Made by a program: the position numbers and the translations under genes
The notes under the pieces: generated by a model
Told to the model about the DNA's origin: nothing
Database searches by the model: none
The model's input: only the letters and a program-made list of their open reading frames with translations
In this document: positions 36,711 to 47,034 of the stretch, in pieces
Position numbering within the stretch: position 1 is the stretch's first letter
How the letters are laid out: each line of letters begins with the position of its first letter
Assembly: GCA_014904845.1 (NCBI GenBank)
Contig: MU119261.1
Span: 70,516-134,515 of the forward strand
Reading direction: 5' to 3'
DNA length: 64,000 nt
Source of the DNA: Acephala macrosclerotiorum
Lineage: Eukaryota > Ascomycota > Leotiomycetes > Helotiales > Mollisiaceae

Positions 36711-39184
36711 TCACTTTTCGGTCGAAGGAAGGAGAAGGTATGAGCAGAATCGGAGTTCGTAGCAGCGAGGATTGCTGGCATCGAAGGTGTGGTTGGCTTG
36801 CTTGTTGAGGACGTCCGCATCTGTGAATGTGTTAGATGTGTACTTCTTGCAAGGGGGTAGATATTACTTACAACTAAGCTGCAGCTTCTCGAAGTACTCT
36901 TGAGGAGCCGGAGCAGAGTCGCAGGCTAGAACGCCATCCTCTCGGGTATAAGTCTTTGGGGGAATATTTCTGGTGCTCAAGAGTAGCGCCAATAACTTCG
37001 TCAACTTCTCTCCTTGAGATGCGTAGTGGTCCGGGGTCTTGTCGAGTGGCCAACGAGGCTTGAAGGACTCCTGCTCCCAAGACTTGTAGAGCCAAGTCGA
37101 CTTCTCGACGCAGTTTAACATGACAATAGCCACGAGGAAGGTCTCGAAGGTGTTGCTGCTGGCCTTGTTCAGAAGACGCTTCTCAAGCTCGTTGAGAACA
37201 GACTTGCAGATGCTGGCGGCCTTCTTTTCAGCAGCGGCGTTGAGTTGGAGACAGAGGATGTTGAAGGTGGAATTATTGCTAGCTTGGTCGATCAAAGGTC
37301 CAGTGCCCGGCTGAGCATCGACTTCAACTCTTTCAGACATTGTCCAGGAGATCTCGTGGTCGACAAGGATGTGAACGATCGACCAGAGCTCCAGAACACG
37401 AGCTAAGAGCGCATCTTGACTTTGAATAGCCAGGGCGTGGGCCGTAGCCAAGGTGATACGCATGAAGCGAGATGGTTCACGGTCGTAGAACACATTGGAA
37501 ATTCTCTTCATATAGGCCTCAAGCTTGCTGGGGAGATCATCGTTCGCCTCATCAAGAATTCGAAGGCTGCTAGAATTGATTTCGGCACCCAGACCTGGGT
37601 CTATATTTCCTTCCTTCTGGACTTGTCCATGAAGGGTGTTGAAGGTGGCAAATACCGTGGTCTCCGGGTATTGAGACGCCTCAATAGTGCATGCTGATTG
37701 CTTGAAGACGACTCGGCCCTTCAGGCTGCTGGTTTCGTGGTAAGCGAGGGAAACGTGAAGATGTGAGGAATACATCTTCAACACTTCCCAAAGCTTAGTA
37801 CGGATACATGGAGTCTTCCATACACGTGCAGTCTCAACGCTCTGGCAGGTTTTGCAGGGAGTTCCAGCAGAGCACGGCTTCTTCAGCATTCGACATCGAA
37901 GACAAGCACCCATCTTCCTAACATTTTGAACTTCCTTGCGTCGGTCTGGTGTGAAGCGGCCACGACTCTTTTGCTTATTAGTTCTTTCGCCGTTACCATA
38001 CTCGGCGCTGAACTCGGTTGTCATAGATGGATTCATGGCAATAGGGGTGTATGTTGTGCGCGGCATCTCGTTGCTCTCGACCTTTTCGTCCACTTGCTCC
38101 GACTCTTGCTGATACGAGTTACCCATATCCAACATTGACCAAGTAAGCTGTTGATTACCTGGGCTCTCATGGAATGAGCTCTCAGAATAAGCCGCAGTGG
38201 CTTCATTTAGTGCTTGTTCGATGCTCTTTCCTGACTGAGCTTCGTGGGCAACATGGCTCTCGTCCAGAAGTTGAGGGTCGACCATTGATGGGATGAAGCG
38301 GGCGGCCGCAGCAGCAGCCATACTACTCGCAGCCATTGCTAGGTTCGGTGACGAAGATCGAGAATCAACCATTTGAGGCTGATAGTTCATGCCTGGCATT
38401 GAGTGGTTGCTCTCTCGGCGATTAGTCTTCTCTTGAGGATCTAGGAATGTTAGACTAAAGTTTGGATCTGGCAGGATATACTGACGTTTCTTTTGCTTCT
38501 CATAGCTAACGGGAGGATTATCTGGAGTGTAATGTTCATGTAACTCGAGTTTGTCTGCTCGAGGCTCCGACGATCGGCCACCGCTGCCATTCTTGCTACC
38601 ACTAGGACCAACGTGTTTTTCGCTGAGACCAATTTGCCTAGACGCCTCTGCCAATGTCTCGAGGGGGGTCCAGTTGCGAGGAGCAATAGGCAGATCTACG
38701 GTGGGTCCATGTAGTTGTATTTGTCCATCATGCATTTGGGAACCGTCGGTATTAGATGCGTTCCAAGCAATCAAGGCCTTTTGTCGGTCCATCGGAGAAA
38801 TTGCAGTGCACTGCTTGAGTAAATGGGCTTGCATACTATCAATGCGACCCTTGGGGAAATGCTGGCCGCATGCCTTGCATGTATGTTCGTAGCGATTGCT
38901 CGAATCATTCAATTTCGGACCTCGTTGGAAGTATTGGATAACAACGGCTGTTTTCATAGTCAGTAGCCATACTTACAATTCTGCTAATACAAAAGAACTG
39001 TAGAGAGCCAAGAAGGACTCTAAGGTGAATTGCTAGGGAGGTGTCGAGAAGTCGACGCGCTGCGACCGCAAGTGTCGAGACACCGTCGCCATCGAAACAC
39101 GGGCGCAAAGAGCTTGACCGGTCTATAATGGTTCGCAGGCATGAAGAAACAGATTGTGTACTTACTATTTGGTTTGCGACCCAT
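36711..39184 (-). CDS. Zinc-finger regulator: N-terminal BED-like finger plus internal cysteine-rich motif
   Basis: A fungal nuclear protein of about 735 residues, probably a transcription regulator. Exon 1 codes only MGRKPN plus one base (ATG at 39182-39184). A 218-base intron (38948-39165) joins it to 'VVIQYFQRGPKLNDSSNRYE' and the finger 'CKACGQHFP' ... 'AHLLKQC', a C2HC BED-like pattern. A long disordered Ser/Asn/Gln-rich middle follows, then 'GACLRCRMLKKPCSAGTPCK' with TCQ, a Zn2Cys6-like cluster whose last cysteine is spaced unusually far away. The C-terminal half is helical. A last intron (donor after 'LQLS') leads to a final exon ending 'YLLLPSTEK' at 36711. The target genes are unknown. 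Confidence 0.85.
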
Positions 39185-40119
39185 CTTGAGACCGCCTGGG
39201 CAATTCCTTATCGTTGGTGTTTATATCGAGGGCAGAATGTTAGGAACAGAGACCGAAGACGTGGGAAAGCAATGCGGTGTGAGCGGCGGTGTGGGGAAAA
39301 GGGAAAGAGGTTATGATAAAAGAAGGACAGCTCCTGCCTAAACACACCCAACACGTGATCTCAGCGTTAAAGCTCGGATCCGAACACGGACATAAAGGAG
39401 GTAGGCCTATAGCGGCCCGAAGGCCGAAGGAAGCGCGTTGGCTCTCCACCGGAGAAAAAAGTGGCCGATTTTGTCAAAGTGCGCAAATGCGACAAATCTG
39501 CAATATTGCTAATAAATAATTAACAAATCTTACAATATTTTTTATGTGCATGTACATTAGCTATTTTTTGAAGTATTCTCGTAGTTGCAGAGGTTTTAAG
39601 GCATGGAACGTCGAGAAATAAAGTGTTGAGTATTTTGGATTTTGGTGTTCTCGCGTGCTAAAGTGGGGAGGTTGGCCCTCGAGGTTCAGAAGCGAGGCCC
39701 GATATTGAACCCGATCCCATCACTCGCAAAGGAATTCCCCAATGTCACAGCCCAGGTCAGGACAATTGGTTCTCAGAAGCACAAATTCGGACTCAGATAC
39801 TTGTGGATCGAAATATCAGAGTGGAGGGATCAGAACGATGCCCTTGCCTTTTCCCAGAAAGCAGAGTCGTTACGGAGAGACCACACTACTGCACCAGATT
39901 CGCTCCAACTTTACCTCAGTCCCTTCATCAACCAATCCTTCTCCTAAGTAGGAGGTACCATCAACTATTCGATAGATACAGGTAGAACCACCGAGACTCC
40001 TTTCACCCTCACAGCTCAAGAGCCCGGCATTTCCTGCGATCGTGTCCTTCATTTCCCTACCTTATCACATGTGGCCCCTCAGTGAATGAATTTTGCTTGT
40101 GGCGGTTCGCTTTCCATCT
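39185..40119. other. Intergenic, promoter of the zinc-finger regulator
   Basis: About 935 bases. A rightward frame at 39642-39947 has partly protein-like sequence ('LRYLWIEISEWRDQNDALAF'), but no domain and no splice partners, so I do not call it a gene. A short A/T-rich patch lies at about 39505-39570. Confidence 0.4.
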
Positions 40120-41600
40120 CAGAATATTGTCTATTGGCCATAGTTCAGGGCTTTGTCTTTCTAGTTGTTTGTCTCGAATTTGTTCGTTTGACCAAGCATC
40201 GGTGGCATCTGCAGTTTTGGTATCACACGTGACTCGAAGCCGAGATCAGAATCTAGTGTCTAGCTTGCTGTGTAAGCTTAGTATCTCGCCGAGCTGAGGG
40301 GATGATTGTTGCCTCATGCACTGCTCTAATTCCCATCTTTGTGTGTTTATAACTCAAAAGCTCGTCCGCAGCAGCTCTGTGCTGAAGTTCGAACATCTTG
40401 TTATCCACCGGAGGAAATGCAGGGCCCAATTTCCCAAATATGATAATTTGCTTCTCACCATTGGGTCAAATCGAAACATGTGATAAATGCATTGTAGCTC
40501 GAGAGGTTCGGTCCATTTTTAGTTCATGCCACGGCTTTCAACAGGGCTACCAAGGCTACAGCGCCACCGTGGCCGAAGCTTCTTGCGCATGTCTAGATGA
40601 ACACTCCATGAATCAAACAAACGGCTTTCTTTACAATTTTAAGGCTTAAGCAGTGTACCATTGTCCCATTGTCAGTATAAATATCTTGCCACCGCATCGT
40701 AGCGTTCTCATCGAGTGCGCTCTCGTCCAAAGTGCAATGTCTACAGTTTATTGCATAGAAGTCTCTTTCCGTCACGCAAATGCCCCAGCGCATACTCCCC
40801 TTGAAGTATCATGGTCGGCCTCTATGTAGTAAAGACTTGAGGTGTGAACAAGAATCACAAGGGAATATGGGCACAGACCTACGTAGAAAGACGTCGTCTG
40901 TCTCAAAAATCATCTCAACTTTGTGGAAACTCGTCATTCACCTCGATGTTTCGGGTAGTGGGACTAACATGTTATGCAAGACCAATAGTATCATGCGGCG
41001 GTTAACCTTTGGCTTATTCAGAGTCATTAAGGAATGCGGCGCTAGTCCACATGAAAGTGGGTTGAGGCTCTTAAAAAGCGCTTCGTCCTCCTTCCCGCAA
41101 CACAACCCAACTCCAACTCTCAACACATTTCTTCCGGACCCGATCATCCCAAAAACATTCAAGTCGCACTTGCAATACATCCAAGTCTCGATACTCTTAA
41201 TTACATTACTTCCGCTTTCTACTTTAACATCATGGCTCCTCCTTCTGCGCCTCCGTCTGGGTTTGCGCAATGGTGTCGCAAGTGAACAGAGGACTAACTC
41301 CCATTGCTATGGTAAGCCAGCCACCAGACATCTACTGCAGCGCATTGACTTCCTTCGACAGTCTCAAGAGATCCTCTCAAGCAGCAGTGGTAGCCAGTCC
41401 GTCGCATCTTCTTTGACAGTCCCGCCGGCTGATATTGTATCATCCTCCTCAACCAAGAAGGGTAAGGGTAAGGGCAAAGGCAGGAAGTTTGTCCCTCTCG
41501 ATATCTGGGGTGCAAGCGCTTCCGATGATATGACTCCGGACCCCGAATACGCATCTGCCTCCGCGCAAGGCGGCGGACTCGTTATCGGCACATCATCTGC
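40120..41600. repeat. Copy A of an old segmental duplication (upstream region and 5' part of the 2EXR gene)
   Basis: Blocks here recur in the same order at about 43880-45180. Examples: 'tatcacacgtgactcgaagc' (about 40222) versus 'acattacacgtgacttgaag' (about 43994); 'caaaagctcgtc' at about 40354 and 44145; 'attaaggaatgcg' at about 41026 and 44514; 'gtgggttgaggctc' at about 41058 versus 'atgggttgaggctc' at 44543. The protein string 'GRKFVPLD' here matches 'GRKYVPLD' there. The copies are strongly diverged, with indels, so this is old. Limits are approximate. Confidence 0.65.
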
Positions 41601-43253
41601 ATTCAATGGTGACTTTGGAGGTTTTGCGCGTTTTGGCGGTAGTCGATTCCCCCATCCTCGAAATCAACCAATTGGCACACGCCATCAGATTACCCAAAGC
41701 GGGGGTCGCAACGACATATCAAGACAAATGGAGAACCTTAGCTTCGGCGAGAACCAGCCTGGGGTCAAGAAGCCAAGGTATGATCGGCCTCTATCAAGGA
41801 CGGTTGCGGAGACTGACATAAATAGTGCTCCTCTCGAGTCATTCCACCTGTTTGCCAACCTCCCCATTGAGATGAGACTCAAGATCTGGGGCCTGATGTG
41901 CAAGATGCCTCGTCTCTTGGAGGTCTCATGGGACTTTAAAGCCAAAGACCTCGGGAGCAAGGATGCTGAACATTACTACTACCGCCTGGCACCAAGATCT
42001 TGTCTCCCTCCGGCCCTTATGCACACCAATCAAGAGGCTCGCAGCGAGGCCATGCGCTATTACCAACAGGCCGTCTTCACGACAAAGAACAAAGGCCAAA
42101 ATACTGACTCGAACTATCCTGCCTCCGAGCCATTCGAAACATGGTACAACCCCAAGGCAGATGTCGTTGTCTTCTCTGAGAATACTTGTATGAACACCAT
42201 CCTTCGCTTCTTTCAACACCAGCGTCTTCGTAACGTACAGATCAACAATGTCGCCATCCTCCTCAGCGGTAATACAGTCAACTGTCATGACTGGAACCGT
42301 GACGATCCTATTTATGGTCCCGATCGCGAGGAGGTCGCCTATGGATATGCCATTGCTGGCGGTTGTACTGTCATGCAGGCTCTCCATGGCATCCACAAGG
42401 ATGTAGCATGGACTGATATGGCTTCGGGTGTCAAGGGCCTCAAGGAGGTGTTCTTCATCGTTCCGACATTCTTGACCCCCATTGAGCCAGGTACGATCGA
42501 TGATAGCATCTGGTTCCGCCGACTTACATGCCTTACCGATGGAATGACTTCGGGACAATACACTATTAAGAAGAGAATGGAACAGGATGTGCAGCTGGTC
42601 TAAAGTGGTACCCCTCTTCCCTACTGTGGCGGGCTTGACAATTGGACCTGCACAGAGCCTCTTATCAATGACCAAGAGTCCGACGAGGTTGAACAATCTA
42701 CCGCTGAAGAGGAGGCTGAGGTTCATGACAGAAGCGGTGCCGTTGAGAAACCCAGAGACGGCCATGAAGACTTCAACCAAAGACATAACGAACACCAAAT
42801 CGACAACGAACCACCGACCTTCCACTTTGTATCCTTCTCCCCAGCTCCTCCTGCTGGCTACGTCTTTGATGCCGTTACTATTGACGAAGTCAACCTCCCA
42901 TACCTCAATATGCACGACTGGGCTCCTATCAAGAAGATTGAGTTTGAGACTGGAGTCCACATCAAAGTCCCTGAGGTTGATTACCCAAAACAAGTCAAGC
43001 GAGAAGTGGGATTCTATGGCAAGCCGGATGCAATTGCGGAGGCCAAGGAGATGGTTCTTCGTCGAGTCGTAAGCGCCTTCCAGTTCCTTCATTTCTCATA
43101 TTACATAGACTAACAGTTCATACACAGCTCCTAATGACGGACAAGAAGTGGCGCCAGAATTACAAGTTGCGTAGTCAAGGGTATCGCGGCGGCGGAAAGG
43201 TCGATTACTTTGGTGCTGAGCGGTCTCGAACTAATGCTGCGGCAAAGTATTGA
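41232..43253 (+). pseudogene. 2EXR-domain protein gene interrupted by one in-frame TAA
   Basis: The start is probably MAPPSAPPSGFAQWCR (ATG at 41232), with an intron whose borders are unsure (perhaps 41282-41384). Next come a Ser-rich region, 'TKKGKGKGKGRKFVPLDIWG' and the 2EXR motif 'FHLFANLPIEMRLKIWGLMC' (family form FxxLPxELRxxIW). The frame runs to TAA at 42601-42603 and then continues in the same frame for about 155 codons: 'GTPLPYCGGLDNWTCTEPLI', 'PPTFHFVSFSPAPPAGYVFD', and a KH-like segment 'IKKIEFETGVHIKVPEV' with 'KREVGFYGKPDAIAEAKEMV'. A good intron (about 43069-43127) joins the last exon, ending 'ERSRTNAAAKY'. CAA to TAA is the simplest cause. The function of this family is unknown; KH folds bind RNA. 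Confidence 0.7.
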
Positions 43254-43879
43254 AACTGACGACGTGCTCTCCTGAATCCTTCCTATATGCACGATGGTCC
43301 TCACGGTTTTGATTGGAGACAATAATTGGACTGGACATACGACCGCAACGCCCATACACTTTTTCTTCTTGTGAATAGTCTTTGTACATGATTTTGGTAG
43401 CTGGGACAGCGACTCCTTGCTGGGAAGGAGGTCTTTCATGATGGCGCGCACACACATATCTAAAAAGCACAAAAAAAGGCAGAATCTTGTAAATTTGATC
43501 TGTGCAATCCATGCTTCTATCGTGAAGGTGACTTCGAAACCCCTTAGCTTCGTTCATTTCAGCCATGCCGTCTTCTTCCAACTGACCTATCGAAATCAGT
43601 ACCATTCCCAATCAGTACTTTGTTCACGTGCACGTTCCCAGGATGCGCTAAGCCTCTTTGAGCGTCGGGCAGCCAACTTTCACTTCCGACCAACCTCACT
43701 TTCTTTATAATTACAATTGTCAACGAATTCTTCTCCTAATGAGGTCACTGACGATACAGCTGGTGCCAAAGCTGCCATATTGTCCTTAATACATCAGACA
43801 ATCTCTATTTGCATAAGCTTACTTATTCCTAGAGCCATAGGGTCGTGCGACATGGATGTTACTGGTCGCCATTCACTTT
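43254..43879. other. Intergenic between the 2EXR gene and the second duplication copy
   Basis: 626 bases. Leftward frames here overlap the 3' end of the 2EXR gene and show no family features. No RNA gene was seen. Confidence 0.4.
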
Positions 43880-45180
43880 TGTTTTAAGATTGTTCGTTTC
43901 TCTGACAGAGCTCATATATTCGTCTCCAATATTTGCGTTGCCCTGAGTTTACCCCCTTGGTCCAGCGTCTAGTATCACCTGTAGTCGGTCACATTACACG
44001 TGACTTGAAGCTCAGCACGTACCCTAGCGAATTCAAGTCTTTCAGTTCTGATCCAAGATGCAGCATGCATGATGTATAGTCATTCTGACGTTAAGGCTAG
44101 TGCCTCAGTCACTGCTCCTACTCTTGATGTGTTGCTACGAATCAAAAGCTCGTCTGTGACAACTTTGGACGGCAATTGGAGCTTTCGCCTAGCGGAGGAA
44201 ACCGTTCTCTTCCAGTGCAGTGTATATGGTTGACTGTATCCAAAGTCTTTATATCCCCTGAGCAAGCATCCCACCTCCATTACATAAAGGAGCATAATGC
44301 TGGGTTTTATATAGAAAGTTCTAAAGCTCATGAGAAAGTGTAGCGGACAATAGGCAAGGACTTTCATCAAGGACTTCGCGTATAAAATCGTCTTTGCTCT
44401 GTCGGAACTCCTTATTTACCACTCGATTCTTCGAACAGCGAAGTTAGAATATTGCACTAGGCCAATATAGCCATACGCGCGGAGAATAGCCTTTAGCGTA
44501 ATTTGAATTTATTAAGGAATGCGAGGCTACGCCGTACAAAAATGGGTTGAGGCTCCCAAATGCGCATCCTCTTCCCTTCCACATCATAACGCAACTTCAA
44601 CATCCAATCCCAATCCCAACCTTCCTTGATAACCCAGATTACTTAATTCTTTATTGACATACTCATCAAGCTTTGACATCTCTTGTACCTCTTATGCTAT
44701 ATTGTCTTCTTACTTCTTGCTACCTACTGCTTTACGTAATCTTACCAACTTGATATCATCCAGATCGCGACCCGACCCCTCGGAATTATTATCCCGCTCA
44801 CGCAGACCACCCTCAGTAGACACAGTAAGGCTTCTAAGAGTTGCGCAAATACTACTATCTTACCATGCTAACTTGAATAACCACCAATAGTATTGACAAA
44901 CAATAACAGCACTGCCTCCGAAACGCCAATAGATCCTCCATCGGGTAATATTGCGCCAGCATCTACCAAGACGAAAAAGGGCCGCAAATATGTGCCTCTT
45001 GATGCCAGAGGCGTTGCGACAGCAAATTCAAGCTTTGTCCGAACGGGTATGGTTGGAAACGTGATGGGAAAAGGGGATATGTATGTCGCGGTCGTGGTAC
45101 TCATCGTATCAATCAACTGGTTGTAAAGAATGGAGGGCAGCTGGTCGTGAGAGCTCGAAGATAGGATGAAAATTTATTGA
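43880..45180. repeat. Copy B of the segmental duplication, decayed
   Basis: The same order of blocks as copy A: the 'cacgtgactt' block, the 'caaaagctcgtc' block, then 'attaaggaatgcg' and 'gggttgaggctc', then the coding remnant. The 2EXR half of the gene is missing. The copies are about 3.6 kb apart in direct orientation, consistent with a tandem duplication followed by loss. Confidence 0.65.
44895..45126 (+). pseudogene. Truncated paralogue of the 2EXR gene
   Basis: A frame with 'TKTKKGRKYVPLDARGVAT' matches the 'KGKGRKFVPLDIWGAS' part of the 2EXR gene upstream. A Ser/Thr/Pro-rich stretch precedes it in both. The frame soon ends in TAA. A second frame beyond it still reads 'GRGTHRINQLVVKNGGQLVV', similar in place to 'GTRHQITQSGG' of copy A, so a frame change is likely. 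No 2EXR motif follows. Confidence 0.5.
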
Positions 45181-45438
45181 ATGTAGAGTGTAGGGACAAT
45201 ATATATCTGAAGCTCTTAGGGCTCTAGTCTAAATGCGAGAAGCCTTTATAAACTGCTCTAGGGCTAGCGGGAGTCACGTGCTCAGGTGAGATAATGCATC
45301 CTCGCAACAAAATGTATCTGGAGCTTATTTGATAGAAATGCAGGTTGATGGACTAAATTGAAGTCGAGCTTGAGGTGTCAACTCTTGAAGCGCAATGGGG
45401 ATACAGTGCTGTGTTTTTAATGTAGCGAGCCTGCTGCC

Positions 45439-46117
45439 CTAAGCAGCGCTCAAAGTAAAATTCACATTCCCAGCATTAACATCCGCCCCTCCAATGCACG
45501 TACTCGTAAACGGAGTATCACCACACACCGCCCTAGCAGCCCTAACGCACCCTTCCCACCTTCCCTTCGTAATATCAATCGTTTGTCTACCAGCTTATTA
45601 GCATTGTAAAAGTCAAGATCTGGGAGAGAGCTCCGGAGTTGGGGGCTGTCTCAGGAGCCTGCATGCAAACGGATCATGTCTGTTTGCTCTACGTCTCAAT
45701 TCTTCAGACAGCTCCCGGCTCTAGAGCTCCCATACAAGAAAACAGCAAATTAGTATGGAAATAAGACGTACCCGCTCGTCGCAGCCGTCAGAACGAATTT
45801 TGCGGTTCCGCTTGTGCCTGTTGTGGTGGTGGGGCTGCCGGCACACTGTTCGATTGTACCGGCGATGCTGCCGCAGATAGAGAGGAGCGCTACGTTTATG
45901 TCGTGGGATACAAGCGTTCTGAGGGGATGTTCGTAAGAGGAGGGCAGAGGGGATGGAAGGGGACGAACGTTGATTTGTCAGTGCAGGTTGTGCCCGTGAT
46001 TGCAGCTGAGTTGACGTCTGTGTTGGCTGGAGCTGGAGCTCGAGCTACTTTATTTGGTGATGGCGCTGCAGTGACGAAGGCTGCAAGCAGTGCGCTGAGA
46101 ACGATTGAGGAACGCAT
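45439..46117 (-). CDS. Small secreted cysteine-rich protein
   Basis: A three-exon gene. Exon 1 (ATG at 46117) gives the signal peptide MRSSIVLSALLAAFVTAAPS, a Pro/Ala linker and 'NSAAITGTTCTDKS'. An intron (donor GTTCGT, acceptor CTCAG near 45926) leads to 'TLVSHDINVALLSICGSIAG', 'TIEQCAGSPTTTTGTSG' and 'TAKFVLTAATSG'. A long second intron (about 45592-45772) leads to 'TIDITKGRWEGCVRAARAVC' and 'GDTPFTSTCIGGADVNAGNV', ending TAG at 45439-45441. The mature protein has six cysteines, enough for three disulfides. About 150 residues; no known family recognised. It could be a cell-wall protein or an effector candidate. Confidence 0.7.
45621..45733. repeat. Imperfect inverted repeat inside the second intron of the secreted-protein gene
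   Basis: The left arm at 45621-45652 (starting TGGGAGAGAGCTCCGG and ending GGGGGCTGTCT) and the right arm at about 45705-45732 (starting AGACAGCTCCCGG, ending GAGCTCCCA) are imperfect reverse complements. Between them GCAAAC and GTTTGC make an inner pair. Together they could fold into a hairpin of about 110 bases. It may be a small transposon remnant or a structured intron. Confidence 0.5.
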
Positions 46118-47034
46118 TTTGGAATTGATTGTGAAAGATAGTATGCAGCTCAGCTGAACAAAATTAAAGCACTAAACGAGTAAATTGAACAATTGATACA
46201 AGAAATTAAAGATTCCCGCGAAGATCAAGATCAAAAGAATGTCAGACTCGCTGTTACTAGCAAAACCAGACAGCGGGGACACTCGAAATATAAACATACC
46301 AAAGAAATGAGACAAGTGGTAGCGGGAAGCACCGTGGTTCATCGCAAATCATAGGAGCATCCTCGTATGCCATCTGTCAATCAATCCATTCGTGGGACAT
46401 TTCTATCTCATTATCTCATCTGATACTAACTCAAGTATCAGATCGATCTGATACCCCTGAAACGGTCGCTTAGACGGGTGCACAGCCGAAAAATGAAGAT
46501 GAGATGAAACGAAAACATTGGTGCAACGTCAAAGGTTTGGTCTTGGCGGGCGTCGGAATACGAGATGACAGGAATCGGAGAGAAGAGAGAAAGAGATTTG
46601 ACAAGATCCTTGAAAGAAGGAGTGTCATTTGCTACTCCTTCCGTAAAGTTTGCCCATGATCCCTGAAAGTCACGTGTGGTCGCCAGTCGTACGGGACATA
46701 TTAACTTTCGTCGTTCCTTGACCTTGATCCTTCCATTTTCGTAACTCATGCATATTTCCAGCTCATGCTTCGTTCTCATCTCTGACTTTCTTGCCCATCT
46801 ACAAGGTCGGAACCAGCAAGGTCTGCGGACTTTGAACTTTAATCTGCTGCCTCACTCAAGCTTGCATCCTCACAACCTAATTCTGACAAAAGTTGACAGC
46901 CTTTACGAAATCCTCATCCCACTCTGCCTGACTAACTGGTTTAAGAGCGGTGAAGTGGCTCTCCAGATGCGAGATATACATGCACAAGCTTTGCGTCGTG
47001 ACGACGACGAGTACTTCATATGCATTCATAGCGT
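46118..47034. other. Intergenic, no gene seen
   Basis: About 917 bases between the secreted-protein gene and the 3' end of the Mo-oxidoreductase remnant. A rightward frame at 46748-47179 overlaps that remnant and has no features of its own. Confidence 0.45.

Noticed and set aside
38948..39165. A 4-base micro-exon (AATT) between AG and GTAAGT inside the first intron of the zinc-finger regulator
   Set aside because: Including it breaks the reading frame. Skipping it joins MGRKPN to the conserved finger in frame, so I take the single 218-base intron.
41926..43092. A 388-codon leftward open frame opposite the 2EXR gene
   Set aside because: It is antisense to a clearly coding frame with the 2EXR and KH-like segments, and has no domain or splice pattern of its own. 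I treat it as a shadow of codon bias.
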